A program made the position numbers and the translations under genes. The notes under the pieces are model-generated. The model saw only the letters and a program-made list of their open reading frames with translations, searched no databases and was not told the origin of the DNA. This document shows, piece by piece, positions 16,551-25,247 of a stretch of DNA of 48,138 nucleotides. Source of the DNA: an uncultured Lachnospiraceae bacterium (GTDB lineage Bacteria; Bacillota; Clostridia; Lachnospirales; Lachnospiraceae); the NCBI GenBank assembly GCA_910586275.1, contig CAJUIM010000007.1, positions 1 to 48,138 of the forward strand. Reading direction: 5' to 3'. Positions within the stretch are counted from its first letter, which is position 1. Each line of letters begins with the position of its first letter.

Positions 16551-16820
16551 TCATCTGATATATATGCTGAAATCCGTCCATAGACGCTGCATAAATCCAG
16601 TCATCTCGTTTGCCATCCAGTGCCCGATGACAATAATCGTCAGGAATATCCCGATCACCTTGGGCACAAACGTCAGCGTCTGCTCCTGTATCGATGTCAC
16701 CGTCTGAAAAATACTGATGATAAGCCCTATAATCAGCGATACAAGCAATACCGGCGCCGCCGTCTTAATAATCAGAAACAATGCTTCTCCCGTAATTGCG
16801 GATACATCATCAATTGTCAT
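16551..16820 (-). CDS. fliQ: Flagellar export gate protein FliQ
   Basis: The 89-aa protein has two membrane helices, the family-typical size and plan, including the SLIIGLIISIFQTVTSIQEQ segment. GGAGG precedes the ATG by six bases. It sits between fliP and fliR, as in nearly all flagellar gate clusters. Confidence 0.97.
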   Translation of the reverse strand: MTIDDVSAITGEALFLIIKTAAPVLLVSLIIGLIISIFQTVTSIQEQTLTFVPKVIGIFLTIIVIGHWMANEMTGFMQRLWTDFSIYIR

Positions 16821-16883
16821 GCCAAGCCTCCGTTCTCACCAGTGCCGCTTGTCAAAATCATCTGTTCCAAAATATTCCGGCAG

Positions 16884-17759
16884 CTAATAAAATGTCTTTA
16901 CCAAGCTTCCGATAATAAGATTCCAACCGTCCGCAAGCACAAACAGTAAAATCTTAAAAGGCATGGAAATCGTTGTAGGGGGGAGCATCATCATACCCAT
17001 ACTCATAAGGGTAGATGCCACCACCATATCAATTACAATAAACGGAATATATATGAAAAAACCGATAATAAAGGCTGTCCGCAGTTCACTGATTATGAAA
17101 CTGGGAATCAGGACCGCATTCGGTATATAATCCAAGCCGTCTTCCTTTTCCCATTCCGTCCCGCTGATTTCCATAAATAAACGCACGTCCTTTGTCTGCG
17201 TCTGTCCATACATAAACTGCCGGATTGGCCTCATCCCAATCTCAAAAGCCTCTGCCTGATCCAATTCCCCCGCTTCAAAGGGAATGACGGCATCCTGATA
17301 TACAGCCGTCAAAGTAGGCTGCATAATAAAAAAAGTCAGAAACAAAGCTAACCCAATCAGTACCTGATTCGGCGGTGCTGTCTGGGTGTTCAGGGCTGCC
17401 CTCGTGAAATGCAGAACAATCAAAATTCTTGTAAACGAGGTAAGCATTATTAGCAAAGTCGGCGCTATGGCAATCATCGTCAATGTAATCAAAATCCTGA
17501 GACTGCCATTTAGCTGTCCGTTCCCATCATTATATGTGATGGTCACGGTATTGGCTATATTCAGTTCCTTCAAGTCTTCCGGTGTCTGTGCCGTACCCGG
17601 GTCCTCCACCACTGTTCTTTCATCCGTGGAACCTGTCAGCTGGGATTCCCGGCCTGACGCATATACCGAAACCGGACGACTCATACATAACAATATGCCC
17701 ACCATAAACAGCAGGCATATTAACCTCATCCCTTTTCTTCCGGAAAAATATTTCTTCAT
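16884..17759 (-). CDS. fliP: Flagellar export gate protein FliP
   Basis: This 291-aa protein has an N-terminal signal peptide (about 1-35), as FliP proteins generally do. A periplasmic-type linker follows and then the FliP core with MLTSFTRILIVL, ALNTQTAPPNQVLIGLALFL and the C-terminal helices ending VLADGWNLIIGSLV. It forms the export pore with FliQ and FliR. The linker (about 36-75) is Thr/Asp-rich and somewhat longer than in enterics. Confidence 0.97.
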   Translation of the reverse strand: MKKYFSGRKGMRLICLLFMVGILLCMSRPVSVYASGRESQLTGSTDERTVVEDPGTAQTPEDLKELNIANTVTITYNDGNGQLNGSLRILITLTMIAIAPTLLIMLTSFTRILIVLHFTRAALNTQTAPPNQVLIGLALFLTFFIMQPTLTAVYQDAVIPFEAGELDQAEAFEIGMRPIRQFMYGQTQTKDVRLFMEISGTEWEKEDGLDYIPNAVLIPSFIISELRTAFIIGFFIYIPFIVIDMVVASTLMSMGMMMLPPTTISMPFKILLFVLADGWNLIIGSLVKTFY

Positions 17760-17768
17760 TTATCTCGC

Positions 17769-18146
17769 CTATTCTTCATTCTTTCGGTTGTCGTCTTTCC
17801 GTCTGGCCATTTCCAGCAGCTTTTTAAAGTCGGGCACAGTACCGGCCGGCTTAACTGCTGAACGAATCTGACCGGCAGGTATCTCTGCAAGCATCGTCAC
17901 AGTATCCTTACATATCGCTATCGCCAAATATTTCTCCCCAGCCCTGACAATCTGGATATACTTATTCGCAGTCAGACGGTATGTTTCTATTACCTCAATA
18001 TTGCCCCCTTGGGCTGCCTGCCCGTTCTGTACACTGGCTATCCATTTTGTGGCTCCCCATGTCACTGCAAGCACAAAGACAAATATTACAAGTACCGTAC
18101 ATAACTGCAAAAAGGAATCCATATCCTTCGATATCGCAAGCAGCAT
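17769..18146 (-). CDS. fliO: Flagellar biosynthesis protein FliO (FliZ of Bacillus)
   Basis: The 125-aa protein has one membrane helix (about 12-33) followed by a small beta-rich domain (IEVIETYRLTANKYIQIVRA) and a charged tail. FliO assists assembly of the FliP ring. ATG 18146 overlaps the cheY stop by one base (TGATG). The order cheY-fliO-fliP is that of B. subtilis cheY-fliZ-fliP. Confidence 0.9.
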   Translation of the reverse strand: MLLAISKDMDSFLQLCTVLVIFVFVLAVTWGATKWIASVQNGQAAQGGNIEVIETYRLTANKYIQIVRAGEKYLAIAICKDTVTMLAEIPAGQIRSAVKPAGTVPDFKKLLEMARRKDDNRKNEE

Positions 18147-18508
18147 CAACCGACTACTTTCTTGACAGCTTCCAATACACGGTCTGCCTGGAAAGGCTTA
18201 ACAATAAAGTCTTTTGCCCCTGCCTGAATAGACTCAATAACCATTGCCTGCTGTCCCATTGCGGAACACATAATGACAAGTGCCGCCGGGTTTGCTTCCT
18301 TAATTTTCTTCAATGCCTGAATGCCATCCATTTCCGGCATCGTAATATCCATAAGCACGAGATCCGGGTTGAGTTCATTATATTTCTCCACAGCTTTTGC
18401 CCCGTTTTCAGCCTCTCCTGCCACATTATAACCGTTCTTCGTAAGGATATCCTTAATCATCATACGCATAAATGCCGCATCATCACAAATTAAAATATTC
18501 TTAGCCAT
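18146..18508 (-). CDS. cheY: Chemotaxis response regulator CheY
   Basis: This is a single receiver domain of 120 aa with acidic pair D9/D10, phospho-acceptor D54, S82 and K104. When phosphorylated by CheA it binds the motor switch through FliM and FliY, whose N-terminal peptides are both present in this operon. AGGAG precedes the ATG. It is placed after fliY, away from the main che block, as in B. subtilis. Confidence 0.97.
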   Translation of the reverse strand: MAKNILICDDAAFMRMMIKDILTKNGYNVAGEAENGAKAVEKYNELNPDLVLMDITMPEMDGIQALKKIKEANPAALVIMCSAMGQQAMVIESIQAGAKDFIVKPFQADRVLEAVKKVVG

Positions 18509-18564
18509 ATTCTTTTTCTCCTATTCCCTTTCTTCTTACTTGACCCCTTTTTCCGGTCATTTGA

Positions 18565-19800
18565 TTACTTGATAATTTCAGTTACGCGGATACCAAAACT
18601 TTCTTCAATTACCACCACTTCGCCCTTCGCTACAAATTTACCGTTTACTAATACATCTATCGGCTCACCGGCAATCTTATCCAGTTCGATTATTGTACCG
18701 GGTGCAAAGTCTAAAATTTCGGAAATTGATTTGCTCGTTCTTCCAAGTTCAACCGTAACTTCCAACGGCACATCCATAATCAAGCCGATGTTCTCGTTGC
18801 TTGCAATTGCACCATAATCCGCCGAGAAGCTTTGGAACTGTGCGGGCTGGACATTCATATTCATCTGTGGCATCTGCATCTGCGGCATCGCCATCTGCAT
18901 CTGGGGCATCTGCATTTGCATCTGCGGCATTCCCATCTGCATCTGTGGCATCCCCATCTGCATCTGCGGCATTCCCATTTGCTGCGCTCCCATATTCATC
19001 TGGGACATATCGGGCTGCTGAGGCATCTGCGGTGCGGCAGCCATCGGTGTCGGCTCAGGCGCCGGCTGCGGTGCCGCCGGTTCTGCCGGTTCGTATGCGC
19101 CGCTTTTCACCGTATCATATATACTCTTTGCAAACTCAATAGGGTACAGCTGCATAATCGTACTGTCAACCACATCCCCTATCTGCATACGGAATGCTAT
19201 TTTGGCAAATGTCCCGTTTAGAAAAGAAGCGATATCCCCACCGTTCTGAAAAGCATTCAGATCCACCAGACTCGCTTCCGGAGGGCTGATGTCAATCATC
19301 ATGCCAAGCATCGTGGATAAGGATGTGGCAGCGGATCCCATCATTTGGTTCATGGCTTCCGAAATCGCGCTGAGATGCAGTTCTCCCAATTCCCCTTCGG
19401 TATTGGTTCCGTCGCCTCCCATCATAAGGTCGGTAATCACCTTTACATCGTGTTCTTTCAGCACAAGGATATTGGAACCGTCCAAACCGGCGGTATATTT
19501 TATCTGGATGAATACACAGGGTCTTTCATATCCGTCCACGACTCCTGCCCAGTCAGACAGGGAAACCTTCGGTGTGGTAATATCCACTTTTCTGTTCACA
19601 AGAGAATACAATGTGGTCGCCGAAGAACCCATGCTGATGTTGGCGATTTCTCCGATTGCATCTCTCTCCTCATCTGTTAATAAGCTCTCGTCAATAACGG
19701 TACCGCCGGCTTCCTCGACAGCTTCATCCACTTCTTCTTCCGACAAGTCCATTCCGTTTAACAAGGCATTTATTTCGTCCTGAGATAACATTCCATCCAT
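18565..19800 (-). CDS. fliY: Flagellar switch protein FliY (CheC-like phosphatase plus FliN domain)
   Basis: The protein has 411 aa. Residues 4-13 (MLSQDEINAL) are a CheY-binding peptide like that of FliM. A CheC-like domain follows with two E-x2-N sites (GEIANISMGSSA and SEAMNQMMGSAA). Then comes a Pro/Ala linker and a Met/Gln/Pro repeat tract (about 262-325), and finally a FliN/SpoA domain (about 335-411). FliY forms the C-ring and removes phosphate from CheY-P at the motor. The repeat tract is unusual in composition and is listed separately. GGGGG precedes ATG 19800. Confidence 0.96.
   Translation of the reverse strand: MDGMLSQDEINALLNGMDLSEEEVDEAVEEAGGTVIDESLLTDEERDAIGEIANISMGSSATTLYSLVNRKVDITTPKVSLSDWAGVVDGYERPCVFIQIKYTAGLDGSNILVLKEHDVKVITDLMMGGDGTNTEGELGELHLSAISEAMNQMMGSAATSLSTMLGMMIDISPPEASLVDLNAFQNGGDIASFLNGTFAKIAFRMQIGDVVDSTIMQLYPIEFAKSIYDTVKSGAYEPAEPAAPQPAPEPTPMAAAPQMPQQPDMSQMNMGAQQMGMPQMQMGMPQMQMGMPQMQMQMPQMQMAMPQMQMPQMNMNVQPAQFQSFSADYGAIASNENIGLIMDVPLEVTVELGRTSKSISEILDFAPGTIIELDKIAGEPIDVLVNGKFVAKGEVVVIEESFGIRVTEIIK
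18864..18990 (-). repeat. Degenerate 21-bp tandem repeats encoding a Met-Pro-Gln tract in fliY
   Basis: The DNA reads as roughly six degenerate 21-bp units encoding repeats of the type MGMPQMQ between the CheC-like and FliN domains of FliY. Units differ by synonymous changes and by a few Met/Ala/Gln/Asn replacements. It probably forms a flexible linker. Such tracts can change length by slippage, so copy number may vary between strains. Confidence 0.8.
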
Positions 19801-19801
19801 G

Positions 19802-20782
19802 TTAGTCCCCCTCTCTGATTACCGAGGTGACCCTTACAGCATATTTGTCTTTGCTGGAGCCCGGTAATGCGGTAAATTTCTTTATATTTCCGACATAAAC
19901 ATTTAGTTCATTGTCTACATTCCTATCCAGCCGTATAATATCGCCCGGCTGCAGACAAACAAAATCATTAACCGAAATACTGCTCATCCCCAATACTGCC
20001 TTTACAGGAATGTGAACCCTGCGGATCATTGCTTCGATATATTCCTCATAATTCTCGTCGTCATTCTCCTGCATGGTCGAATACCAGAATTTCGTATTCA
20101 GATTGTCCATGACATTTTCCAATGTAAAATATGGAAGGCATATATTCATGAACCCTTCTACATCCCCTATTTTTATATTCATCGTAACAATTGCAACCAT
20201 ATCGCTGGGAGCAATAATCTGTGCAAACTGCGGATTCGTCTCTATCCTTTCCAGCATAGGCGATATATCCACTACGTTTTTCCAAGGCTCCCGCATAAGC
20301 TGCATGCAGACTATCATTATCTTCTCCAGGATTACCATTTCTATTTCCGAGAATTCCCGGCTTTTTTCCAAAGGCAGCCCCTGCCCGCCCAACATTCTGT
20401 CAATCATGGCAAACCCAAGATTGGGCGAAAGATCTATAATGATATTTCCCGGCAAAGGGCTGAAATTAATGATTCCCAAAATTACCGGATTGGACAATGC
20501 ATTTGAAAATTCCTCAAATGTTACCGTTTCAGAACTTGCCACACTAACCTGTATATTTTTCCGCAGATAAACCGGAAGGTTTGTTGACACAAGCCGTCCA
20601 TAATGCTCATAAATTATTTCCATCGTGCGCAGATGCTCTTTAGAGAACTTAACCGGACGCTTAAAGTCATAATTCTTGACCTGTTTATCCTTTGTCTCCT
20701 GCATGTCATCCACATCCAACTCACCGGTACTCAACGCGGCAAGCAGATTATCTATTTCGCTTTGTGACAGTACCTCACCCAC
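19802..20782 (-). CDS. fliM: Flagellar switch protein FliM
   Basis: The 326-aa protein has the N-terminal CheY-P-binding peptide LSQSEIDNLL, the middle FliM domain (about 45-235) and a C-terminal SpoA/FliN-like domain (about 250-322). The GTG start at 20782 follows AGGAGG by eight bases. FliM links FliG to the FliY/FliN ring and receives the CheY-P signal. It ends one base before the fliY start codon. Confidence 0.97.
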   Translation of the reverse strand: MGEVLSQSEIDNLLAALSTGELDVDDMQETKDKQVKNYDFKRPVKFSKEHLRTMEIIYEHYGRLVSTNLPVYLRKNIQVSVASSETVTFEEFSNALSNPVILGIINFSPLPGNIIIDLSPNLGFAMIDRMLGGQGLPLEKSREFSEIEMVILEKIMIVCMQLMREPWKNVVDISPMLERIETNPQFAQIIAPSDMVAIVTMNIKIGDVEGFMNICLPYFTLENVMDNLNTKFWYSTMQENDDENYEEYIEAMIRRVHIPVKAVLGMSSISVNDFVCLQPGDIIRLDRNVDNELNVYVGNIKKFTALPGSSKDKYAVRVTSVIREGD

Positions 20783-20815
20783 TTAAGTCACCTCCTGCCT
20801 ATTCTTTTTAGCAGA

Positions 20816-21358
20816 TTATGAGAACTTAATGTCACTAATCGAAACATTATAGATGAAATCCGAATCAAACATCTTCTGTACGCTTTCCAAAATCTTCACC
20901 CGTACCTCTTCCCTGCCGGAAGGAGCAGTCAGTTCATCCATGCTGTAGCTGCCTATGATATTATTGATTTCACTGGAAATCAAAGACTCATATTTCGCCA
21001 TCGTTTCTGCATCCCCATAGTTCTTATACCCTTTTGATTTCGTATCCATAGAAAGGACGATATTCACCAGACAATATTTTACCGGCCCGGCTTCCTCGCC
21101 TTCCGGCGTAGTTTCCGGACGCAGCCCAATCGTAAGTTCATTAATATTATAAGTCTCGGTCTGTGAAAGCGGAACCTCCCTTACGGCCGGGCCTCCTGCA
21201 CTCCCTTCAATCTCCAGCTTCAATACAGAAGCAATATCGGTTACCAATTGTGATGTTTTCTTTGTCGCACTCATTGTGCTGAACATCATAATTGCTGTCA
21301 GTACGATATTTACAATGAGCAATGCCAGAATCAATATCGACAATAAGTTTTTCTTCAT
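20816..21358 (-). CDS. fliL: Flagellar basal body-associated protein FliL
   Basis: The protein has 180 aa with an N-terminal membrane helix (about 5-27) and an extracytoplasmic FliL domain. The tail VRVKILESVQKMFDSDFIYN is typical of the family. FliL supports stator function around MotB. GGGAGG lies nine bases before the ATG. Here it follows motB directly, whereas B. subtilis has no motAB in the operon. Confidence 0.93.
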   Translation of the reverse strand: MKKNLLSILILALLIVNIVLTAIMMFSTMSATKKTSQLVTDIASVLKLEIEGSAGGPAVREVPLSQTETYNINELTIGLRPETTPEGEEAGPVKYCLVNIVLSMDTKSKGYKNYGDAETMAKYESLISSEINNIIGSYSMDELTAPSGREEVRVKILESVQKMFDSDFIYNVSISDIKFS

Positions 21359-21379
21359 GTGAAATTTCCTCCCACTCTT

Positions 21380-22192
21380 TTAATAGGAACTCAGCGAATT
21401 ATAGATGCGTATCTCTACCCGTCTATTCAATGCCCTGCCTTCCGGCGTTGCATTATCGGCAATCGGTACATACTCTCCCCTTCCGGAATGTTTTACCATT
21501 GCAGGGTCCAGATTTGTATGGTCCATCAGATAATTAAATACGGAAAGTGACCTTCCGCCGCTAAGTTCATCGTTGTTAGAGTATTTCGCTCCGGACATCG
21601 GCACATTATCCGTATGCCCCTCTATCTCAATCGTGCTTTCCGCATAGCGTTCCAACATGACGCCAATCTGGTCAAGCACCGGCAATGACTGCTCTTTCAA
21701 TACAGTACTTCCCGAGTCAAAAAGCAAGGAACCCTGCAATGTCAACTGTACATACTGAGATGTAAACTCTATATCCACAATGCCTTCCAGATTTTGTTCC
21801 TGCACTGCCTCGTCTATTTTCTCGGCCAGTTCTTCCGATTCATCCAACTTCATCTGCTCGATTTTCTCTACTACTTCTTCCATCTTCAGGTCTTCCGGCA
21901 CTTCCTCGTTATCTGCCGCTTTACCTGTGCTGTTAATATATTCGTCCAGTTCATTCAGCTGGCTCATACCGGCGCTCACCAGTATGCCGTCCCCGATTGC
22001 TTGGGCTCCGCCGCTAAAAATACTGAAACTCTGTGAAAAAGATGCTGCAATCTGTTCAAACTTCTGTGCATCTATCGTGGACATAGAGAACAGCAATACG
22101 AAGAAGCACAGCAATAAGTTCATCAGATCGGCAAAAGTATTCATCCACGCCGCCGCGGGCTTCGGTTCGTCTTCTTTTTTCTTCCTAGCCAT
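21380..22192 (-). CDS. motB: Flagellar stator protein MotB
   Basis: ATG 22192 is chosen because GGAGGTG lies six bases upstream, giving 270 aa; an earlier in-frame codon lies inside motA. The single membrane helix contains the ion-binding Asp (D22 in TFADLMNLLLCFF). A Glu-rich linker and plug region follow, then an OmpA/MotB peptidoglycan-binding domain (EIEGHTDNVPMSG, RRVEIRI). With MotA it forms the ion-driven stator. The coupling ion cannot be decided from sequence alone. It overlaps motA by eight bases. Confidence 0.96.
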   Translation of the reverse strand: MARKKKEDEPKPAAAWMNTFADLMNLLLCFFVLLFSMSTIDAQKFEQIAASFSQSFSIFSGGAQAIGDGILVSAGMSQLNELDEYINSTGKAADNEEVPEDLKMEEVVEKIEQMKLDESEELAEKIDEAVQEQNLEGIVDIEFTSQYVQLTLQGSLLFDSGSTVLKEQSLPVLDQIGVMLERYAESTIEIEGHTDNVPMSGAKYSNNDELSGGRSLSVFNYLMDHTNLDPAMVKHSGRGEYVPIADNATPEGRALNRRVEIRIYNSLSSY

Positions 22193-22988
22193 CCGCTTCA
22201 CCTCCGCCTTCGCCATCACCTTGTGCTGCTCTATCTTGCGGTGCCAAGAACGATTTCAGTTTTTCCTCGATGACACGAGGGTTCTCACCCGCCTGAATGG
22301 AAAGAAGCCCTTCTATCATAATTTCCTTAAGCATGACTTCCTGCCCGTTATTTTCTTTTAATTTACTTGAAACCGGCGCACATACCCAGTTTGCAAGCAG
22401 CGAACCATATAATGTAGTAATAAGCGCAACCGCCATATTCGGTCCCAATGCAGAAGGATCGTCCATGGCCTGCAGCATGTTAACCAATCCGACCAACGTA
22501 CCAATCATTCCCCAAGCGGGTCCCATGGCTCCCAGTCCGTCCCAGAAACCGATTTTTGCTTTATGTCTGCCCTCTACGCTCACCAGTTCCGTCTCCATGA
22601 TGGCGCGTACCAGTTCCGGATCCGTTCCGTCTACAATGAGCAGGATTCCCTTCTTCAGAAAATCGTCATCCAAATCCGATGCCGCTTCTTCCAAGGAAAG
22701 CAGACCCTCTTTTCTGGCAACATTTGACAACTCAATAATTTTTTGAATCATTTCGGGTGTATTGATTGTCGGCGTTTTAAAAATCAGCTTAATGCTCTTC
22801 AGTCCCCCTACGAAATCCGACATCTGATAAGAAGCCAACATACAAGAGAACGATCCCCCGATTGTAATAAGCACGGAGGGGAAGTCGAAGAAGTTCCCCA
22901 TAGCCGCTATACCGCCACCGCTATTGATGATACCAAATACTACTAATGCCCCACACAAAACAAGACCTATAACCGATGCTAAATCCAC
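22185..22988 (-). CDS. motA: Flagellar stator protein MotA
   Basis: The protein has 267 aa with four membrane helices and the cytoplasmic loop between helices 2 and 3. The later segment FWDGLGAMGPAWGMIGTLVG contains the conserved Pro/Gly-rich region of MotA/PomA. The GTG start follows GGGTGAGG. A charged Gln/Glu/Gly tail ends within the motB start. Placement of motAB between flbD and fliL is common in Clostridia. Confidence 0.96.
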   Translation of the reverse strand: MDLASVIGLVLCGALVVFGIINSGGGIAAMGNFFDFPSVLITIGGSFSCMLASYQMSDFVGGLKSIKLIFKTPTINTPEMIQKIIELSNVARKEGLLSLEEAASDLDDDFLKKGILLIVDGTDPELVRAIMETELVSVEGRHKAKIGFWDGLGAMGPAWGMIGTLVGLVNMLQAMDDPSALGPNMAVALITTLYGSLLANWVCAPVSSKLKENNGQEVMLKEIMIEGLLSIQAGENPRVIEEKLKSFLAPQDRAAQGDGEGGGEADG

Positions 22989-23011
22989 GAATCCTCACCC
23001 ACATTTCCGCG

Positions 23012-23197
23012 TCAATCCGCAAAAATATCCTTTCTATACGATTTTACTAGATTTTTCACTTCTTGTCTACTTTCTTTTACAATTATTTTGCGGCCTGTGG
23101 TAAATGAAATAACAGTATCCGGTGTTTCCTCTACCAATTCCATCAAATCAGGGTTTATTAAAACCTTAACTCCGTTTATCTTTGTTACCTCAATCAT
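23012..23197 (-). CDS. flbD: Flagellar protein FlbD
   Basis: This is a 61-aa FlbD/SwrD-type protein. ATG 23197 (MIEVTKINGVKV) has GGGAGAG seven bases upstream; the longer reading back to 23230 is not supported. In B. subtilis the homologue SwrD raises motor torque, probably through the stators. That fits its place directly before motA. A perfect stem-loop lies just upstream (23217-23255). Confidence 0.93.
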   Translation of the reverse strand: MIEVTKINGVKVLINPDLMELVEETPDTVISFTTGRKIIVKESRQEVKNLVKSYRKDIFAD

Positions 23198-23216
23198 TTG
23201 TCCACTCTCCCTCATT

Positions 23217-23255
23217 CGGATGGGGAACAATCCTTATCGTCCCGTTCCCCATCCG
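23217..23255 (-). promoter_or_regulatory. Perfect 12-bp stem-loop between flgE and flbD with AAGGAU in its loop
   Basis: CGGATGGGGAAC (minus strand 23255-23244) pairs perfectly with GTTCCCCATCCG (23228-23217) around a 15-base loop that contains AAGGAT. No T-run follows, so it is not a standard terminator. The 3' arm ends a few bases before the flbD SD, which itself contains AGGGA. The loop motif matches the ARGGAU core bound by CsrA, so RNA-level control or processing at the hook/stator boundary is possible. CsrA is not encoded in the window. Confidence 0.6.
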
Positions 23256-23280
23256 GTCATGCCATTCCTATATTATATTA

Positions 23281-25146
23281 CTAACGCTTAAGGTTTGTCA
23301 ATTCCTCTAACATTGTGTCAGAAACGGTAATAATACGGCTGTTCGCCTGAAATCCTCTCTGGGTAGTGATCATTTCCGTAAATTCCTGCGACAGATCCAC
23401 ATTGCTCATTTCCAGAACGCCGGACTGCATATAACCGCCTCCGTCCTCAATATTCTCTCCGATTCCGTCGAAGTCGCCGGAGTTCATTGTCGCGGAGTAA
23501 AGGTTATCCCCCTGTTTCTCAAGACCGGAAGCATTGGCAAAAGTTGCCGTTGCAATCTGCCCTAAGCACCTGCTCATGCCGTTGTCATAGGATGCCGTGA
23601 TAATACCGCTCTTTGCAATGGAGATACCGATCATCTTCCCTTCCTTACGGCCGGTGCCCAGCCCCTTCGTCGTACCCTTGGATGCCCCTACGGTACTGGA
23701 TCCGCCGTTGTTTACGTTCTTGGTGGTAGAAAAGTCAATGGTTATATCGGAGAACTTCCCATGTGCGCCTTGCAGCCCTAATACAATGGAATCGCCGCCC
23801 GCCACGCTGTCAAATAAACCGGTGGTGCTGTCGTAAATAAGGTTGGCGGAATTATCCACTTCCTTTCTGGTGATGGTAAGCGTACCGTCCTGCTCAATGG
23901 TGAATGCTTTGATTTTCTCCGTGTCAAGGTTCAGGCCGTTATAAAAAGCCTCCAAATCCGCCAATGCAGGAACCGCTCCGCCGTCGGCCGCAACAATGGT
24001 TTTTCCGTCATAAGTATATTCTCCAGGCCTTACGCTTGTGGTAGTCCCGCCGATCGTAATGTCGGCCTGAGTAATTGTTGCCGTGGAAGAGAATCCTGAC
24101 GCCAGCGAATAAGTTTTTAAACTAGCGGCCGGCTTGGTCACTACCAACTGCCCCTTTTCGTTCACATATGCCTCTTCTATTTTTGCCGCTTCGTTGGCTC
24201 CGATATCATATGCCGTCTGATATGCGGCAGGAAGCCCGGTGCCCGCTACCGCTACATTATTCTGCGGGCCGATGGCAATGCCCTGCAGCGGGAAGCCCGC
24301 GGCGCCTGTGGTAGTGGTGATTTCCACGGTTCCCTGCAGGGTAGGCTTCATCGTGCAACTTCTCCCAAGAGCTGTTTCCACTTCCATGGTACCCCCGAAG
24401 GTCACATTGTCAAGCATTTCCTTGCCGATAGACTCACCCGTCCCGGAATCCAGAATGTCATCCAAGGTGACATAATACCTTCCTTCCGCCCCGGTACCAT
24501 GAATGCTGAACCTTCCCGTATACAGATATCCGAGGGAATCATAAAATTCCAGGTTCATAATACGTCCCGATGCGCTGTTCACCGAAGTATCGTTCCGGTC
24601 CACAATGCCCGTTACCCTTGCGTCCGTGGTAGCGGCCGCACTGTATGTCATATTGGCTGCGTTCATAACCTGCAGAGGGGACACCGTATCTTTCTTCGGA
24701 TCGCCTGTGGCAGGATCCACCTGCCATCCCATAACGTTGTAACCCGTACTGGTCATGGCAAGGTTCCCCGCACCGTCTACATAGAAAGAACCGTCTCTTG
24801 TAAAGAAATTCTCCAACCCGTTGCTGACAACAAAGAACGCATCACCGGTTATCATAATGTCAAAGGCATTGCCGGTATTCTGTGCGGAACCCTGCCCGCC
24901 GATATTCGTATTGATTGCCCCCACTTGTACGCCGAGACCTATCTGTTTTGCATTGATGCCGCCGACCCCGGTTGCCGCGTTGGCTCCGGATGCCGCCTGT
25001 GTCGTCTGATACATCAAGTCGCGGAATGTGGTGGACTGTGATTTATATGCTGTTGTATTGACGTTGGCAATATTGTTACCGATAACGTCCATCTTTGTCT
25101 GGTGTGTCCTAAGACCTGCCACACCAGAGAACAATGATCTCATCAT
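23281..25146 (-). CDS. flgE: Flagellar hook protein FlgE
   Basis: The 621-aa protein starts at ATG 25146, nine bases after AGGAGG. The N-terminal MMRSLFSGVAGLRTHQTKMD with NNIANVNTTAYK and the C-terminal MSNVDLSQEFTEMITTQRGF-type segment are the paired D0/D1 helices of hook and rod proteins. The middle is much longer than in B. subtilis FlgE (about 264 aa) and rich in Thr/Gly/Ala, presumably surface-exposed variable domains. It polymerises to form the hook, with length set by FliK. Confidence 0.96.
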   Translation of the reverse strand: MMRSLFSGVAGLRTHQTKMDVIGNNIANVNTTAYKSQSTTFRDLMYQTTQAASGANAATGVGGINAKQIGLGVQVGAINTNIGGQGSAQNTGNAFDIMITGDAFFVVSNGLENFFTRDGSFYVDGAGNLAMTSTGYNVMGWQVDPATGDPKKDTVSPLQVMNAANMTYSAAATTDARVTGIVDRNDTSVNSASGRIMNLEFYDSLGYLYTGRFSIHGTGAEGRYYVTLDDILDSGTGESIGKEMLDNVTFGGTMEVETALGRSCTMKPTLQGTVEITTTTGAAGFPLQGIAIGPQNNVAVAGTGLPAAYQTAYDIGANEAAKIEEAYVNEKGQLVVTKPAASLKTYSLASGFSSTATITQADITIGGTTTSVRPGEYTYDGKTIVAADGGAVPALADLEAFYNGLNLDTEKIKAFTIEQDGTLTITRKEVDNSANLIYDSTTGLFDSVAGGDSIVLGLQGAHGKFSDITIDFSTTKNVNNGGSSTVGASKGTTKGLGTGRKEGKMIGISIAKSGIITASYDNGMSRCLGQIATATFANASGLEKQGDNLYSATMNSGDFDGIGENIEDGGGYMQSGVLEMSNVDLSQEFTEMITTQRGFQANSRIITVSDTMLEELTNLKR

Positions 25147-25247
25147 AATGCATGACCTCCTAAAATCATTACCATAAGTCATTACCCGTAGTGGCGCCGC
25201 CTATGCTCCTTCTGGCAATCCGGAACATAAGCCCCCGTCAGGTCCGG

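Noticed and set aside
18527..18562. Hairpin TGACC...GGTCA between fliY and cheY
   Set aside because: Only five to six base pairs and no T-run; too weak to interpret.
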